The position numbers and the translations under genes were made by a program. From Bradyrhizobium sp. SZCCT0148 (lineage in GTDB: Bacteria > Pseudomonadota > Alphaproteobacteria > Rhizobiales > Xanthobacteraceae), in the NCBI RefSeq assembly GCF_018129985.1, contig NZ_JAFCKT010000004.1, positions 424,984-488,983 on the forward strand: 64,000 nt of DNA, written 5' to 3'. Each line of letters begins with the position of its first letter. The first letter of the stretch is position 1. Positions 10,001 to 18,475 of this stretch are shown here, piece after piece. The notes beneath the pieces are model-generated. The model searched no databases, was not told the origin of the DNA, and saw only the letters and a list, made by a program, of their open reading frames with translations.

Positions 10001-10301
10001 TGTCGGCGTAAGGCTCGACGAAGAAGTCGAACGGATTGACCGTGGTCATCTGCGCCGTGAAGTCGACCTCGAATTTCAGCTCGGTCGTCTTCTCCGGAAA
10101 GACGTAGCGGGCGAGCCAGTTGCCTTGCGGGTCCTGCTGCCAGTTCACGAAATGATTGGATGGCGTGACCTTGAGCGAATAACTCAGGATCGGCGTCCGC
10201 GTATGCGGCGCCGGGCGCAGGCGGATGGTCTGCGGGCCGAGATCGATCGGTCGGTCGTATTTGTAGTGGGTGACGTGGTGTAATGCGACGTAGATCGACA
10301 C
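7032..10301 (-). CDS. Transglutaminase-like domain fused to DUF2126 domain
   Basis: This 1089-residue protein has an N-terminal transglutaminase module (about 1-290) and a long DUF2126 region (about 310-1089). From the chosen start, the triad is Cys180 ([10 protein letters not shown]), His229 (DLHAWAEVY) and Asp245 (GFDATSG). DUF2126 carries [19 protein letters not shown] and [12 protein letters not shown], reminiscent of glutamine-synthetase-like amidoligase folds. The start is taken as the GTG giving [13 protein letters not shown], with GGAG about 11 bases upstream; an in-frame start 19 codons earlier adds a poorly conserved-looking leader. It is the first gene of the minus-strand cassette with the ATP-grasp/alpha-E protein and the second transglutaminase. 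Function unknown; amide-bond chemistry is inferred. Confidence 0.88.
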   Translation of the reverse strand: MSIYVALHHVTHYKYDRPIDLGPQTIRLRPAPHTRTPILSYSLKVTPSNHFVNWQQDPQGNWLARYVFPEKTTELKFEVDFTAQMTTVNPFDFFVEPYADSFPFDYPKDLKTELAPYLETIKPDPAFAKYLASIPREAPNTVNFLVDLNRQLQQKISYVIRMEPGVQTPEETLTSAAGSCRDSAWLLIQTFRHLGLAARFVSGYLIQIRPDIDPIEGPPEVENDFTDLHAWAEVYLPGAGWIGFDATSGMLAGEGHIPVAATPHYRSAAPISGGAGFAEVEFDFDMSVKRIREAPRITKPFSDDSWTRLNDLGELVDGDLAAQDVRLTMGGEPTFVSVDDLEAAEWNTEAVGPTKRALADDLIRRLRTRFGAGGLLHYGQGKWYPGESLPRWAFGLYWRKDGVPVWKNADLIASIENPRRAQVEDAEDFMEGTAARLGLDPGYIIPAYEDTAYWLLKEAELPLNVDPSDSKLSNPEERARMARVFDQGLRAPRGFVLPVQRWNAPPRWRSERWQLRRNHLFLVPGDSPLGLRLPINSLGYVPPSEYPYIVEQDPMEARGKLPVFTLPERPKAPPRVASEKLNTTVPVRTALSIEVRDGVICAFMPPVERIEDYLEMIAAVEATAEEMQLQVHVEGYAPPFDPRIEVIKVTPDPGVLEINIQPASSWREAVEITTGLYEDAGKVRLGANRFLVDGRHTGTGGGNHVVIGGSSPQDSPFLRRPDLLKSLVLYWQRHPSLSYFFSGLFIGPTSQAPRLDEARHDSMYELEIALSHVPPPGYQVPLWLVDRLFRHLLVDITGNTHRAEICIDKLYSPDGPTGRLGLVEFRALEMPPDPRMSLAQQLLIRALIAKFWREPQQGKFVRWGTALHDRFMLPHFIWEDFQDVLSELKSSGYPFEPEWYLAQLEFRFPAFGRVHQGGVTLELRQALEPWHVLGEEGSAGGTVRYVDSSVERLQVKAEGFVEGRHIVTCNGRRLPMTSTGRSAEAVAGVRFKAWQPASGLHPTIPVHAPLTFDLIDTWNGRSLGGCVYHVAHPGGRNYDTKPVNTYEAEARRLARFQDHGHTPGPMQPPPEERTNEFPLTLDLRTPLLQ

Positions 10302-10465
10302 GGGGTGCAATGCTCCAGCAGCTTTTTTGAGCAGAACACCTGATGTCAGCGCGATCAAGCACTAACAACGGGCAGAGAGTGCCTAGGTAAAGTGCGGGTT
10401 GACCGTCTTCTTCCTTCTTCCTTTGCGGGAGAGGGAAAGGAGGCATCGTCCTGCCGGCGAGAGCC

Positions 10466-11770
10466 CTAGGCCGCCGAGGTCAGCCGCTGCAGGAACTGCG
10501 TCACCTCGCGGCGAAGCGTCTCGACTTCGCCGTGGACGCGTTCGGAGGCGCTGTTGACGCGGGCAGCGACGCGGCCGGTGTCGGCGGCGGCCTCACTGAT
10601 GCCTGACACGTTGGAGGACACCTGCGAGGTGCCGGCGGAGGCTTCCTGGACGCTGCGCGCGATCTCGCGTGTCGCGGAACCCTGCTGCTCGATCGAGGCC
10701 GCAATGCTTGCCGTGATGCCGTCGATCTCCGCGATGGTCTGCGCGATGGCCTCGACGGCCGCGACCGAGTTGCTGGTCGATTGCTGCATCTCGCTGACCT
10801 TGGCGCTGATCTCCTCGGTCGCCTTCGCGGTCTGATTGGCGAGGCTCTTGACCTCGGACGCCACCACGGCAAAGCCGCGGCCGGCCTCACCCGCCCGCGC
10901 CGCCTCGATCGTGGCGTTGAGCGCCAGCAGGTTGGTCTGCGAGGCGATTTCGCTGATCAGCTTGACGACGTCGCCGATCCGCATCGCGGCCTCCGCGAGG
11001 CTGCGAATCTCGCTGCCGGCACGATTGGCTTCGTCGACGGCACGCCCGGTGCTCGTGGTCGAGCCGGCCACCTGGCGGCTGATCTCCGTGATCGAGGATG
11101 CGAGCTGTTCCGCCGCGCTCGCCACCGTCGCAACGTTGCTCGAGGCTTGATCGGACGCATGGCGCATGCTGGAAGTCTGCCGGTTCGTCGTCTCCGCCGC
11201 GGTCGCCATCTGGCCGGCGTCGGATTCGAGGTCGGTCGCGGCGCTCATCAGGCTGCCTGCGACGTCGTCGAGATGCGTGCCGAACTGCTTTGCGAGGCCG
11301 GCGATCTCGACCACGCGGCGGCCGAGGCTGTCCGTGCCCGCATTGATGACGGTTGCCGAGCGGCGGAACGAGCCGGGCAATCCGCGCGCGAGGATCTTGC
11401 GGAAATACTTGCCGCGGCTGGCATAGTCCATCGACGCCGAAGCCTCGCGGACGAAGGCGTCGGCGATGTCGAGCATGTCGTTGACCGATTTCTGGATGGC
11501 GCCGATCCGCCCGGCCTGTCGCTCGCTCAGGATCCGCGCTTCGAGATCGCCACGCGCCGCCTTGCGGCAGACCTCGGCCACCTCATCGACGGCCATCGCC
11601 GTGCGATGCTGGCACCAGAGCGCATAGCCGAGCAGCAGGATCGCGGCGCCGAGCGTCGCGGTACTGACGATGCCGGTCCAGCCGAGCAGCGAGAGGACGA
11701 ACGCGGCGGCGGCGAGAAAACACGCGCCGGCGGTCGCCGCCTGCGCCTTAGAGAGAGAGCACAAATTCAT
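10466..11770 (-). CDS. Methyl-accepting chemotaxis protein, membrane half of a split Aer-like receptor
   Basis: The 434-residue protein has two closely spaced hydrophobic helices near its N-terminus ([17 protein letters not shown], then [16 protein letters not shown]) and no periplasmic domain. A HAMP-like linker and a classical signalling hairpin follow, whose tip reads [19 protein letters not shown]. This is the Aer/CetA architecture minus the PAS domain, which is encoded just upstream in another frame. The ATG at 11770 lies inside the PAS gene; a GTG at 11782 is an alternative. Neither has a clear ribosome site, so translation is probably coupled to the PAS gene or depends on frameshifting. 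No CheR-docking pentapeptide is seen at the C-terminus. Confidence 0.88.
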   Translation of the reverse strand: MNLCSLSKAQAATAGACFLAAAAFVLSLLGWTGIVSTATLGAAILLLGYALWCQHRTAMAVDEVAEVCRKAARGDLEARILSERQAGRIGAIQKSVNDMLDIADAFVREASASMDYASRGKYFRKILARGLPGSFRRSATVINAGTDSLGRRVVEIAGLAKQFGTHLDDVAGSLMSAATDLESDAGQMATAAETTNRQTSSMRHASDQASSNVATVASAAEQLASSITEISRQVAGSTTSTGRAVDEANRAGSEIRSLAEAAMRIGDVVKLISEIASQTNLLALNATIEAARAGEAGRGFAVVASEVKSLANQTAKATEEISAKVSEMQQSTSNSVAAVEAIAQTIAEIDGITASIAASIEQQGSATREIARSVQEASAGTSQVSSNVSGISEAAADTGRVAARVNSASERVHGEVETLRREVTQFLQRLTSAA

Positions 11771-12269
11771 CGTAGCCGACACCGTTTTGCTTGAGCAAAC
11801 CGACCATCATGTCGAAGCCCGCACGCATGCCGTCCTTGGCATTGGCATGCCGCGCCTCTTCCGCGCAGAGCGCCTTGTAGATCGGCTTGATTTTCTCGAC
11901 CGGCGCCGGATCGGGTTTGCGGCGATTGGAGTGATAGCCCGTGATGTTGCCGCGATCGTCGAGCGTCGGGGTGACGTGGGCGAACACCCAATAATGGCTG
12001 CCGTCCCCCGCGAGATTGACGACGTAGGCGAAGATTTCCTGCTTGGTCTGTAGCGTGTCCCACAGCAGCTTGAAGACGCAGCGCGGCATGTCTGGATGGC
12101 GGATCAGACTGTGCGGCGCGCCCATCAGCTGCTTCCATGGGTATTTCGCCATGCGCATGAAGACGTCGTTGGCGTAGGTGATGCGGCCCTTGAGATCGGT
12201 CTTCGACACGATCAGCTCCTCCTCGCCGAGGAGATTTTCCACGCCGGTGGGCCGTATCGCACGCGTCAT
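11748..12269 (-). CDS. PAS-domain energy-sensing protein, CetB/Aer-N-terminus type
   Basis: The 173-residue soluble protein resembles the E. coli Aer PAS domain and its F1 linker: a [15 protein letters not shown] start, RHPDMP, LWDTL, SHYWV, then [12 protein letters not shown]. Aer binds FAD here and reports electron-transport state. The counterparts of Aer Asn34, Arg57, His58 and Trp70 can be matched, but the segment after LWDTL has EIFAYV where Aer has a tryptophan (PWSG), so cofactor binding is uncertain. The ATG at 12269 has GAGGA about 10 bases upstream; a GTG 11 codons earlier is possible. The gene ends at a CTCTCTCTCT tract and TAA inside the MCP gene. It may be a true two-protein receptor (like Campylobacter CetAB) or a frameshifted aer. 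Confidence 0.87.
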   Translation of the reverse strand: MTRAIRPTGVENLLGEEELIVSKTDLKGRITYANDVFMRMAKYPWKQLMGAPHSLIRHPDMPRCVFKLLWDTLQTKQEIFAYVVNLAGDGSHYWVFAHVTPTLDDRGNITGYHSNRRKPDPAPVEKIKPIYKALCAEEARHANAKDGMRAGFDMMVGLLKQNGVGYDEFVLSL

Positions 12270-12447
12270 CGTTGACGGATCCTCACGAAAGCCAGCGCCC
12301 ACGAGGGACCGCCCGCATCGCTATCGGAATACGGCAAGAAGTCTTAATCATCGGTGACCGCGGGAACCCGCGCGGCGATCTGACACCTACGTAAGATTAC
12401 TTAGGCGCCTTGCCCGTCCGGCAAATTCCGCGTCGGGCCGTACGCGA

Positions 12448-13971
12448 TCACATGGTCGCGCCGAGCACCCAGGGTGCGAACTCGGCGCCGCCGAAATCGA
12501 AGCTCTCGCTCTTGGTCGGCTGCCCCGAGGCGGTCTTGAGGATGAGTTCGAAGATGCGCTGGCCGCACTGCTCGACGCTCTCCTCGCCTTCGAGAATGGT
12601 GCCGCAATTGACGTCCATGTCGTCTTCCATGCGCTTGTACATGGGCGTGTTGGTGGCGAGCTTGATCGAGGGGGCCGGCTTGCAGCCGAACACGCTGCCG
12701 CGACCCGTGGTGAAGCAGACGAGGTTGGCGCCCCCTGCGACCTGCCCGGTCGCCGCGACCGGATCGTAGCCGGGCGTGTCCATGAAGACGAAACCCTTCT
12801 TGGTGACGGGCTCGGCGTAACGCAATACCTCGACGAGGTTGGTCGTGCCGGCCTTCGCCATCGCGCCGAGCGACTTCTCCAGAATGGTGGTGAGGCCGCC
12901 GGCCTTGTTGCCGGGGCTCGGATTGGCGTTCATCTCGGCGCCTTCGCGCGTCGTGTATTCGTCCCACCAGCGCATCAGGTCGACCAGCTTCTCGCCGACC
13001 TCGCGGCTGACCGCGCGGCGCGTCAAGAGATGCTCGGCGCCGTAGGTCTCCGGCGTTTCCGACAGGATCACGGTGCCGCCGTGGCGCACGATGAGATCGC
13101 TGGCGGCGCCGAGCGCAGGATTGGCCGACACGCCGGAATAGCCGTCGGAGCCGCCGCATTGCAGGGCGACGGTGAGTTCGCTCACAGGCACGGACTCCCG
13201 TGTGACCTTGTTGGAATCCGCGAGCGCCTCGCGCACGAAGGCGATGCCGGCCTCCACCGTCTTGCGAGTGCCGCCGACCTCCTGGATGTCCATCGCGCGC
13301 AGGCGTCCTGCGAGCTTCTGCTCCTCCATCAGCCCGCCGATCTGGTTCACCTCGCAGCCGAGGCCAAGCACGATCACATGCGAGAAGTTCACATGCCGCG
13401 CATAACCGCCGAGCGTGCGGCGGAGCAGCGCCAGCGGCTCGTTCTGGGTCATGCCGCAGCCGGTCTTGTGGGTCAGCGCGACCACGCCGTCGACATTGGG
13501 AAAATCGGCCAGCGGATTGTCGCCGGTGAAAGGGTTCTTCTTGAACACGTCGGCGACGAGGCTTGCGACATGCGCGCTGCAGTTCACCGAGGTGAGGATG
13601 CCGATATAGTTGCGCGTCGCGACGCGGCCGTCCGGGCGGCGGATGCCCTCGAAGGTCGCGGGCAGGTCGAAATTCGGCGTCGGCTTGACGTCGGCGCAAT
13701 AGGCATAGTCCTTGGCGAAATCGCCCATGCCGATGTTCTGCACGTGCACGTGCTGACCCGGTGCGATGGCCTGGGTCGCAAAGCCGATGATCTGGCCGTA
13801 ACGGATGACAGGCTCGCCCATTGCGATCGGCTTGATCGCAACCTTGTGGCCTGAGGGGATGCGCTCGACCGTGGTCACGCCGTCTGCGACGAGCGTTCCC
13901 GGCGGCAGGCTGGCGCGCGCGATCAGCACGCCATCATCGGGATGCAAGCGGATGACGGGGCTGATGGTCAT
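12448..13971 (-). CDS. UxaA/GarD-family sugar-acid dehydratase
   Basis: The 507-residue enzyme has an N-terminal SAF domain (about 1-90) and the long galactarate/altronate dehydratase domain. Family blocks include KTGCGMTQNEPL, GLGCEVNQIGG, CGGSDGYSGVSANPALG and a late VNCGTILEGEES. Members use Fe(II)/Mn(II) to dehydrate altronate (UxaA, to 2-keto-3-deoxygluconate) or galactarate (GarD, to 5-keto-4-deoxyglucarate). Length fits either. It lies 170 bases downstream of an HpaI/GarL-type aldolase on the same strand, a pairing that would suit the galactarate route (dehydratase then aldolase), but a dispersed repeat separates them. I call the family with confidence and leave the substrate open. Confidence 0.85.
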   Translation of the reverse strand: MTISPVIRLHPDDGVLIARASLPPGTLVADGVTTVERIPSGHKVAIKPIAMGEPVIRYGQIIGFATQAIAPGQHVHVQNIGMGDFAKDYAYCADVKPTPNFDLPATFEGIRRPDGRVATRNYIGILTSVNCSAHVASLVADVFKKNPFTGDNPLADFPNVDGVVALTHKTGCGMTQNEPLALLRRTLGGYARHVNFSHVIVLGLGCEVNQIGGLMEEQKLAGRLRAMDIQEVGGTRKTVEAGIAFVREALADSNKVTRESVPVSELTVALQCGGSDGYSGVSANPALGAASDLIVRHGGTVILSETPETYGAEHLLTRRAVSREVGEKLVDLMRWWDEYTTREGAEMNANPSPGNKAGGLTTILEKSLGAMAKAGTTNLVEVLRYAEPVTKKGFVFMDTPGYDPVAATGQVAGGANLVCFTTGRGSVFGCKPAPSIKLATNTPMYKRMEDDMDVNCGTILEGEESVEQCGQRIFELILKTASGQPTKSESFDFGGAEFAPWVLGATM

Positions 13972-13999
13972 GGCAGTCTCCTTGGGTCTTCAAGTATCG

Positions 14000-14130
14000 T
14001 TCCCCGGACGCAGCGCAGCGTGAAACGATGCGCTGCTGAGCCGGGGCCCGGTTGTCACGTCATGTACGTCGCTGGCTTCTGGGTCCCGGCTCTGCGAAGC
14101 AGCACTACGCGCAGGATCGCGTCCGGGACA
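14000..14130. repeat. Dispersed intergenic repeat, family E (CCCCGGACGCAGCG type)
   Basis: The element begins TCCCCGGACGCAGCGCAGCG and ends GCGTCCGGGACAC, with GCTGAGCCGGGGCCC and GGGTCCCGGCTCTGCG in the middle. The same order of blocks recurs at 39862-40022 and 54946-55088. It sits between the aldolase and dehydratase genes, both on the minus strand. Confidence 0.75.
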
Positions 14131-14141
14131 CAGAGAGAGCA

Positions 14142-14918
14142 TCAGGCCTTGCCGCCCGAATCCTTGCGGGTGGCATTGACCTGCATCTTGGCATAGGTGG
14201 TCATCAGGCCGACCTCGTTCGAGAGCGTCACCAGCTTGAAGCCCATGTTGATGGCACGCGCAGCACCTTCGGCGCCGCTGCAATGGATGCCCGGGTTGAG
14301 ACCGCGCTTGCCGCATTCCTTGATGATCTTCTCGTAGATCGCGAGGATCTCGGGCTCGCTGCGGTCGAGCTTGGGCTCGAGGCCGTAGGAGAAGCCGAGA
14401 TCGGACGGTCCGATATAGACGCCGTCGATGCCCTCGACATCGAGGATCGCTTCCATGTTCTCGACCGCGGTCTTGGTCTCCATCATCGGCAGCAGGATGG
14501 TGTCGGTATTCGCGGTCTTCTGGTAGGAGCCCGCGGTGCCGTACATGCCGGCGCGGATCGGGCCGTTGGAGCGGACGCCCTGCGGCGGATATTTCGAATA
14601 GGAAACGAGGTTCCTGGCTTCCTGCGCCGTGTTGACCATTGGGCAGATCACGCCATAGGCGCCGCCGTCCAGCACCTTACCGATGATGCCGGGCTCGTTC
14701 CAGGGCACGCGGACCATGGGCGTGACCGGATGCTTGTCCATCGCCTGGAAGCACTGCACCATCGAGAGATAATCCTGCACGCCATGCTGCATGTCGACGG
14801 TGACGCTGTCGAAGCCGCATTGCGCGATCATCTCGGCCGAGAAGCCCGAGGGAATAGCCAGCCACGCGTTGACCACGGCCTTGCCCGACTTCCAGATCTC
14901 TTTGACTTTGTTCGCCAC
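14142..14918 (-). CDS. HpcH/HpaI-family aldolase (HpaI- or GarL-like)
   Basis: The 258-residue class II aldolase matches the HpaI/GarL/RhmA family from end to end. Visible blocks are FDSVTVDMQHG (catalytic His, about residue 45), MVRVPWNEP (substrate Arg), GGAYGVICPMVN, METKTAVENM (metal Glu) and GVYIGPSDLGFS (metal Asp). Such enzymes split 2-keto-4-hydroxy acids to pyruvate and an aldehyde. Next to hpaR and the hpaHFEDG operon it is the natural HpaI, giving pyruvate and succinate semialdehyde. Next to a GarD/UxaA-type dehydratase it could be GarL, giving pyruvate and tartronate semialdehyde. Sequence alone does not decide, and the two roles are not exclusive. Confidence 0.82.
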   Translation of the reverse strand: MANKVKEIWKSGKAVVNAWLAIPSGFSAEMIAQCGFDSVTVDMQHGVQDYLSMVQCFQAMDKHPVTPMVRVPWNEPGIIGKVLDGGAYGVICPMVNTAQEARNLVSYSKYPPQGVRSNGPIRAGMYGTAGSYQKTANTDTILLPMMETKTAVENMEAILDVEGIDGVYIGPSDLGFSYGLEPKLDRSEPEILAIYEKIIKECGKRGLNPGIHCSGAEGAARAINMGFKLVTLSNEVGLMTTYAKMQVNATRKDSGGKA

Positions 14919-15033
14919 GTTCTCTTTCCTTCCCTGTTGCTCTCACTCGCCGCGGATCGGGTCGGGCCGCACTTTGAGCGAAAAAAACCGTGAATGTCCA
15001 TGGCTCTCGCCACGCACGCACGCATATCTGGGT

Positions 15034-15588
15034 TCATCCCTCCGCGATTGTATCGTCCGCGCCGCCAAGCTCTGCAAGACACAGTTCGAGCGCGCCGAGC
15101 ATCTCCTGCAATTCGGCGAGCTTGCGTGCGCCGAAGCGTCGCGTGATCTCGGCATAGATCGCCTCCGAGTTCGGCGCCACCGAGGCCATCAGCTTCACGC
15201 CCTCTTTGGAGATCGAGACCATGCTGCGGCGCTGGTCCGCCTTGGCCGTCTTGCGCTCGATCAGATTGCGCGCCTCGAGATCGCGCAGGATGCGTGACAG
15301 GCTCGGCCCGAGCAGGAACGCGGTGCGCGCCAGTTCCGTGACCTCGACCGCGTCGATCGCCGCCAGCGCGCGCAGGATGCGCCATTGCTGCTCGGTCAAG
15401 CCGTGTTCGCGCAGCGCGGGGCGAAACTGCCGCATCACGGCTTCGCGTGCCCGCAGCAGCGACATCGGCAGGGAGCGCGAGAAATCGCGCATCGGCACCT
15501 GCCTTGCGGCAGGCCTTGAGACAGGCCTTGAGACAGGTCCTGCGGCCGGCACACTTCCGTTGGCTGGATCAGCCGGTCTCTTCACCAT
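15034..15588 (-). CDS. hpaR: MarR-family regulator of homoprotocatechuate degradation
   Basis: The 184-residue protein carries a winged helix-turn-helix (LTEQQWRILRALAAIDAVEV, ELARTAFLLGPSLSRILRDL, wing with KTAKADQRRSMVSISKEG), close to E. coli HpaR in the order LLRAREAVMRQFRP...LTEQQWRI. HpaR represses the meta-cleavage genes until 3- or 4-hydroxyphenylacetate or homoprotocatechuate appears. It is divergent from hpaH with a 111-base gap holding a perfect palindrome. The first 32 residues are extra relative to the enterobacterial protein and contain a PVSRPVSRP repeat from a 12-bp DNA duplication. The ATG at 15588 has AAAGGG 5 bases upstream; an internal ATG at 15492 would give the usual family length. 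Confidence 0.9.
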   Translation of the reverse strand: MVKRPADPANGSVPAAGPVSRPVSRPAARQVPMRDFSRSLPMSLLRAREAVMRQFRPALREHGLTEQQWRILRALAAIDAVEVTELARTAFLLGPSLSRILRDLEARNLIERKTAKADQRRSMVSISKEGVKLMASVAPNSEAIYAEITRRFGARKLAELQEMLGALELCLAELGGADDTIAEG

Positions 15589-15652
15589 GACGCCCTTTCA
15601 AACCGCAAAATGTTTGCAGTGCAGCAAGCAGGAATTGTGTTGGACGCATTCA

Positions 15653-15666
15653 CTTAACATGTTAAG
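15653..15666. promoter_or_regulatory. Probable HpaR operator
   Basis: CTTAACATGTTAAG is a perfect 14-bp palindrome in the divergent hpaR-hpaH gap, 33 bases before the hpaH start codon and 64 bases before that of hpaR. Size and symmetry fit a MarR-family dimer site, and the position could block both promoters. No second perfect copy is seen in the gap. Assignment to HpaR is by position. Confidence 0.7.
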
Positions 15667-15699
15667 CAATTTCCGGCACCCCAATTTGTAAGATCACAA

Positions 15700-16506
15700 A
15701 TGGCGCTTTCCAACGACGATATCCAAGCCTGCGCAAGGCGTCTTCACCAGGCGGAGAAAACCCGCCTGCAGATCCGGCAGCTATCGCAGGACTTCCCCGG
15801 CATCACCATCGCCGACGCCTACGCGATTCAGAAGGCCTGGGTCGACGTCAAGATCGCCGAGGGGCGCATCGTCAAGGGCCACAAGATCGGCCTGACCTCG
15901 AAGGCGATGCAGAGCGCGCTTGACATCGACGAGCCGGATTCCGGCGTGCTGCTCGACGACATGTTCTTCGCCGATGGCGGGATCATTCCGACCGACCGGT
16001 TCATCGCCACGCGCGTCGAGGCCGAGCTCGCCTTCGTCATGAGCAAGCGGCTCGCAGGGCCTGATAGCACGCTGTTCGACGTGCTCAACGCCACCGACTT
16101 CGTGGTTCCCGCGCTGGAGATTCTGGACACGCGAATTGAGCGCGTCGATCCCCAAACCAAGGCAACGCGAAAGATCTTCGACACCATCGCCGACAATGCG
16201 GCGAATGCCGGCATCGTGCTCGGCGGGCGGCCGATCCGGCCTTTGGATGCAGACCTGCGCTGGATCGGCGCGCTGTGCTTCAAGAACGGCCAGCTCGAGG
16301 AGACCGGCCTCGCCGCCGGCGTGCTCAATCATCCCGCGACCGCCGTCGCCTGGCTCGCCAACAAGATCGCGCCGCTCGGTCTTGCGCTCGAGCCCGGACA
16401 GGTCGTGCTTGCCGGCTCCTTCATCCGCCCGATCGAGACCCGCAGAGGCGACACAATTCAGGCCGATTATGGCGCCTACGGCTCGGTGAGCTGCTACTTC
16501 GCGTAA
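15700..16506 (+). CDS. hpaH: 2-oxohept-3-ene-1,7-dioate hydratase
   Basis: The 268-residue enzyme has the length and blocks of HpaH/MhpD-type hydratases in the fumarylacetoacetase fold: IQKAWVDVKIAEGR, GHKIGLTSKAMQ, a VEAELAFVMSKRL metal-binding Glu segment, and a final AGSFIRPIETRRGDTI. It adds water to 2-oxohept-3-ene-1,7-dioate, giving the substrate of the HpaI aldolase. It is the first gene of the plus-strand hpa operon, just after the likely HpaR operator. No strong Shine-Dalgarno sequence precedes the ATG, so the transcript may have a short leader. A 32-base gap leads to hpaF. Confidence 0.92.
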   Translation: MALSNDDIQACARRLHQAEKTRLQIRQLSQDFPGITIADAYAIQKAWVDVKIAEGRIVKGHKIGLTSKAMQSALDIDEPDSGVLLDDMFFADGGIIPTDRFIATRVEAELAFVMSKRLAGPDSTLFDVLNATDFVVPALEILDTRIERVDPQTKATRKIFDTIADNAANAGIVLGGRPIRPLDADLRWIGALCFKNGQLEETGLAAGVLNHPATAVAWLANKIAPLGLALEPGQVVLAGSFIRPIETRRGDTIQADYGAYGSVSCYFA

Positions 16507-16538
16507 AGCAACAAGACGACACAGGGAGTGAAACCGCG

Positions 16539-16937
16539 ATGCCGCATTTCACGATCGAATATTCCGCCAATCTCGACAGCCGCCTCGATATGAAGCTGGT
16601 CTGCGAAGTCGTGCGCAAGGCGGCAGTCGAGACCGGCATCTTTCCGCTCGGCGGCATCCGCGTCCGCGCCATTCGCTGCGAGCACTATGCGATCGCCGAC
16701 GCGCGGAATGACTATGGTTTCCTCGACATGGTGCTGCGCATCGGCGAAGGCCGCGACCTCCCCACCCGCAAAAAAGCCGGCGAGCACGTCTTCCAGGCAC
16801 TGTCCCGCCATCTCGATCCCGTCTTTGCCGACAGCAAGTTCGCTCTGTCGTTCGACATGCAGATCAACGACAAGGACACCAGCTGGAAGCGCAACAACAT
16901 CCACGATGCATTGAAAGTGGAAGCTGCCCATGGATAA
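16539..16937 (+). CDS. hpaF: 5-carboxymethyl-2-hydroxymuconate delta-isomerase
   Basis: The 132-residue protein starts MPHFTIEYSANL, the signature of CHMI/HpaF-type tautomerases whose Pro1, freed by Met removal, is the catalytic base. It moves the double bond of 5-carboxymethyl-2-hydroxymuconate to prepare it for decarboxylation. The ATG at 16539 is set by GGGAG about 10 bases upstream and by the need for Pro at position 2; in-frame alternatives further upstream lie within hpaH. The 3' end overlaps hpaE by 8 bases, indicating translational coupling. Confidence 0.92.
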   Translation: MPHFTIEYSANLDSRLDMKLVCEVVRKAAVETGIFPLGGIRVRAIRCEHYAIADARNDYGFLDMVLRIGEGRDLPTRKKAGEHVFQALSRHLDPVFADSKFALSFDMQINDKDTSWKRNNIHDALKVEAAHG

Positions 16938-18468
16938 ACCGAGCCCGAAAGCCGATGTGTTCCAGGCCAATCGCGACCGCGTCGCACCGCTGCTGAAGAA
17001 GCTGCGGGCTGACGGCATCGGTCACATGATCGACGGCAAGACCGTCGCCTCGATCTCCGGCGAAACTTTCGAGACGAAATCGCCGGTCGATGGCAGCACG
17101 CTTGCGAGCGTCGCGCGCGGCACCGCCGAGGACATCGACCGCGCCGCAACGGCCGCGGCGCTCGCCTTCAAGTCCTGGCGCGACATGGGCCCGGCGATGC
17201 GGAAGAAGCTGCTGCACCGCGTCGCCGACGCGATCGAGGACAATGCCGACGACATCGCGGTGCTCGAATGCATCGACACCGGCCAGGCCTACCGCTTCAT
17301 GGCCAAGGCTGCGGTCCGCGCCGCCGAGAATTTCCGCTTCTTTGCCGACAAATGCGCGGAGGCGCGCGACGGCCTCAACACGCCGAGCGACGAGCACTGG
17401 AACATCTCGACGCGCGTTCCGATCGGCCCGGTCGGCGTGATCACGCCGTGGAACACGCCGTTCATGCTCTCGACCTGGAAGATCGCCCCGGCGCTGGCGG
17501 CCGGCTGCACGGTCGTGCACAAGCCGGCGGAGTGGTCGCCGGTGACGGCGTCCATTCTGGCCAAGCTGGTCAAGGAAGCCGGCGTGCCCGACGGCGTGCT
17601 CAACACCGTCCACGGCTTCGGCGAAGAGGCCGGCAAAGCCCTGACCGAGCATCCCGCGATCAAGGCGATCGGCTTCGTCGGCGAAAGCGCCACGGGCTCG
17701 GCGATCATGGTGCAGGGCGCGCCGACCTTGAAGCGCGTGCATTTCGAGCTTGGCGGCAAGAATCCCGTGATCGTGTTCGACGATGCCGATCTCGACCGCG
17801 CCCTCGATGCCGTCGTCTTCATGATCTACTCGCTCAACGGCGAACGCTGCACGTCATCGAGCCGCCTCCTGGTGCAGGCCAGCATTGCCGAAACGTTCAC
17901 GGAGAAGCTGACCGCGCGCGTGAAGGCGCTGAAGGTCGGCCACCCCCTCGATCCCGCCACCGAGATCGGGCCGCTGATCCACGAACGCCATCTGGCAAAA
18001 GTCTGCTCCTATTTCGATGTCGCACGCCAGGAGGGCGCCGTGATCGCGGTCGGCGGCAAGGCCCATGACGGCCCGGGCGGCGGACATTATGTCGAGCCGA
18101 CGCTGGTGACTGGTGCGCATGGCAAGATGCGCGTGGCGCAGGAAGAGGTGTTCGGTCCGTTCCTCACCGTGCTGCCGTTCAAGGACGAGGCTGATGCGAT
18201 CGAGATCGCCAACGACACCCGCTATGGCCTTACCGGCTATGTCTGGACCAACGATGTCGGCCGCGCGCTGCGCGTTGCGGATGCGCTCGAGGCCGGCATG
18301 ATCTGGCTGAACTCAGAAAACGTGCGCCATCTGCCGACGCCGTTCGGCGGCATGAAGGCCAGCGGCATCGGCCGCGACGGCGGCGACTATTCGTTCGATT
18401 TCTACATGGAAACCAAGCACGTCTCGCTGGCGCGGGGCACGCACAAGATTCAGAAACTGGGAATTTAG
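16930..18468 (+). CDS. hpaE: 5-carboxymethyl-2-hydroxymuconate semialdehyde dehydrogenase
   Basis: The 512-residue aldehyde dehydrogenase has all family landmarks: VGVITPWNTPFML, HKPAEWSP, FVGESATGSAIM (NAD-binding region), FELGGKNPVIVFDD (general-base Glu), NGERCTSSSRLL (catalytic Cys) and EEVFGPFLTVLPF. In this operon it oxidises the semialdehyde made by the ring-cleavage dioxygenase to 5-carboxymethyl-2-hydroxymuconate, with NAD. The start overlaps hpaF by 8 bases. Downstream, a palindromic repeat (18476-18579) separates it from hpaD. Confidence 0.93.
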   Translation: MDKPSPKADVFQANRDRVAPLLKKLRADGIGHMIDGKTVASISGETFETKSPVDGSTLASVARGTAEDIDRAATAAALAFKSWRDMGPAMRKKLLHRVADAIEDNADDIAVLECIDTGQAYRFMAKAAVRAAENFRFFADKCAEARDGLNTPSDEHWNISTRVPIGPVGVITPWNTPFMLSTWKIAPALAAGCTVVHKPAEWSPVTASILAKLVKEAGVPDGVLNTVHGFGEEAGKALTEHPAIKAIGFVGESATGSAIMVQGAPTLKRVHFELGGKNPVIVFDDADLDRALDAVVFMIYSLNGERCTSSSRLLVQASIAETFTEKLTARVKALKVGHPLDPATEIGPLIHERHLAKVCSYFDVARQEGAVIAVGGKAHDGPGGGHYVEPTLVTGAHGKMRVAQEEVFGPFLTVLPFKDEADAIEIANDTRYGLTGYVWTNDVGRALRVADALEAGMIWLNSENVRHLPTPFGGMKASGIGRDGGDYSFDFYMETKHVSLARGTHKIQKLGI

Positions 18469-18475
18469 CGGCAGT

